A stretch of DNA of 64,000 nt. Source: Ganoderma boninense (lineage: Eukaryota; Basidiomycota; Agaricomycetes; Polyporales; Polyporaceae). Position numbers and translations under genes: made by a program. Position 1 is the first letter of the stretch. Each line of letters starts with the position of its first letter. Below are positions 63,345 through 64,000 of this stretch, one piece after another. A model generated the notes under the pieces. That model saw nothing but the letters and a program-made list of their open reading frames with translations, was not told the DNA's origin and made no database searches. The stretch is from assembly GCA_002900995.3 (NCBI GenBank), contig CM035305.1, forward strand, positions 806,001 to 870,000, given 5' to 3'.

Positions 63345-64000
63345 ATGAATTGGATCTCGTTATCCTTACTCCTAGCCTCGGCCTTGGTGGGACCTGGCGC
63401 CTGCTCCATGGTTAACCGCACAATCGACGACCAGAATGGAGATGAAGTGACAGGCAAGCTGCCCGTGTATGCCCCTGCCGGTGGATGGACTCAAGGTGCT
63501 CAATGCAGTAATTGCGGCATCAGTATATCCAGCGGCGTGGACCCAGGCAAGCCGTTCAACGGCACGTGGCACGACACCACCGTCCGTGTCGACGGCAGCG
63601 CGCATACCATTAGTATGAACTTCACCGGCAGCGCCGTGTACGTCTTCAACATGATCGCCAACAAACATGGCTATGTGTCCACTGAGACACACCTCATTTT
63701 CTCCATTGACGGCGAACGCGTCGGCCGCTTCGATCACGTCCCCGACAACACGACGGCATTCTTGTATCGCGTCCCGGTGTACACAAATTCGTCGTTACGG
63801 TACGGGGAGCACAACCTCCAGATTGCGGGGGATGGGTCGCAGCTTTCCCTCATCCTCTTCGACTATGTCGTGTACACCACCAAGGCTGACAACAGTTCCG
63901 CCACTGCTGACGCCGCTAAGCCTCGAGCGTCGTCGGAGTCCACGACCACGTCATCGAAGCGTACCTCTACCTCCTCTTCAACCCCCTCGCTTCCTACAGC
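63345..64000 (+). CDS. Single-pass membrane protein family, tandem copy C, cut by the window edge
   Basis: The frame is open from the ATG in GACAATGAAT to the window end (218 complete codons). A signal peptide (about 1-20, ISLSLLLASALVGPGACS) precedes an ectodomain with RTIDDQNGDEVTGKLPVY, CSNC (54-57), FNGTWHDTT (TWHD 74-77), FTGSAVYVFNMIA, VPDNTTAFLYRVPVYTNSS and SLILFDYVVYTT. Its sequence then enters a Ser/Thr/Lys-rich stalk (SSESTTTSSKRTSTSSSTPS), where the window stops. The opening after the signal peptide is closer to copy A (both have TIDD, GD and VTG.LPVY) than to copy B. The transmembrane helix and cytoplasmic part should lie just beyond the edge. It is probably intact but only partly visible. 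Confidence 0.8.
   Translation, partial: MNWISLSLLLASALVGPGACSMVNRTIDDQNGDEVTGKLPVYAPAGGWTQGAQCSNCGISISSGVDPGKPFNGTWHDTTVRVDGSAHTISMNFTGSAVYVFNMIANKHGYVSTETHLIFSIDGERVGRFDHVPDNTTAFLYRVPVYTNSSLRYGEHNLQIAGDGSQLSLILFDYVVYTTKADNSSATADAAKPRASSESTTTSSKRTSTSSSTPSLPT

Overview
The window looks like nuclear DNA from a mushroom-forming basidiomycete (Agaricomycetes), most likely a wood-decay polypore relative. The signs are a GC-rich genome, genes split by many 45-90 bp GT-AG introns, a secreted laccase with a high-potential-type copper site, a GH20 hexosaminidase, a xanthine-dioxygenase-like TauD enzyme, a homeodomain regulator, and single-pass membrane proteins of a type I associate with Agaricomycetes. 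No rRNA, tRNA, CRISPR array or intact transposon was recognised.

Layout. 1-14 kb is sparse: a C2H2 zinc-finger gene cut by the left edge, about 7.9 kb without a recognisable gene, a second C2H2 zinc-finger gene (8765-10439), then another 3.5 kb without a gene. From 13.9 kb the region is gene-dense. In order it holds: centrin (-), TauD/XanA-like dioxygenase (+), GH47 alpha-mannosidase (+), a short conserved fungal hypothetical (-), a basic/acidic hypothetical (-), enolase (+), a Trf4/Cid14-like poly(A) polymerase (+), laccase (-), GH20 hexosaminidase (-), ribosomal protein uS4/RPS9 (-) divergent from eL21/RPL21 (+), and an RS-rich conserved nuclear-type protein with an apparent frameshift (+). 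After a 3.9 kb gap come RVB2/Reptin (-) divergent from mitochondrial uL2m (+), a GON7-like KEOPS subunit (-), a family-16 methyltransferase (+), a homeodomain protein (-), a small three-exon hypothetical (-), histone H3 (+) and a zinc alcohol dehydrogenase (-).

The right end (57.5-64 kb) carries three tandem same-strand paralogues of one cell-surface architecture: signal peptide, CxxC/TWHD ectodomain, Ser/Thr stalk, one transmembrane helix and, in the two complete copies, a cytoplasmic coiled coil. The third copy runs off the edge. This is the best candidate for a poorly described system.

Exon structures were built by hand from splice signals, frame continuity and family conservation. Every multi-exon model that lies fully inside the window closes to a whole number of codons, except the RS-rich gene at 38038-39241, which is off by one base. 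Most genes are unrelated housekeeping functions. The functional links are local: two divergent promoters serving translation genes, adjacent secreted polymer-degrading enzymes (laccase, GH20), and the membrane-protein array. All functions are inferred from sequence patterns; no database search was run.
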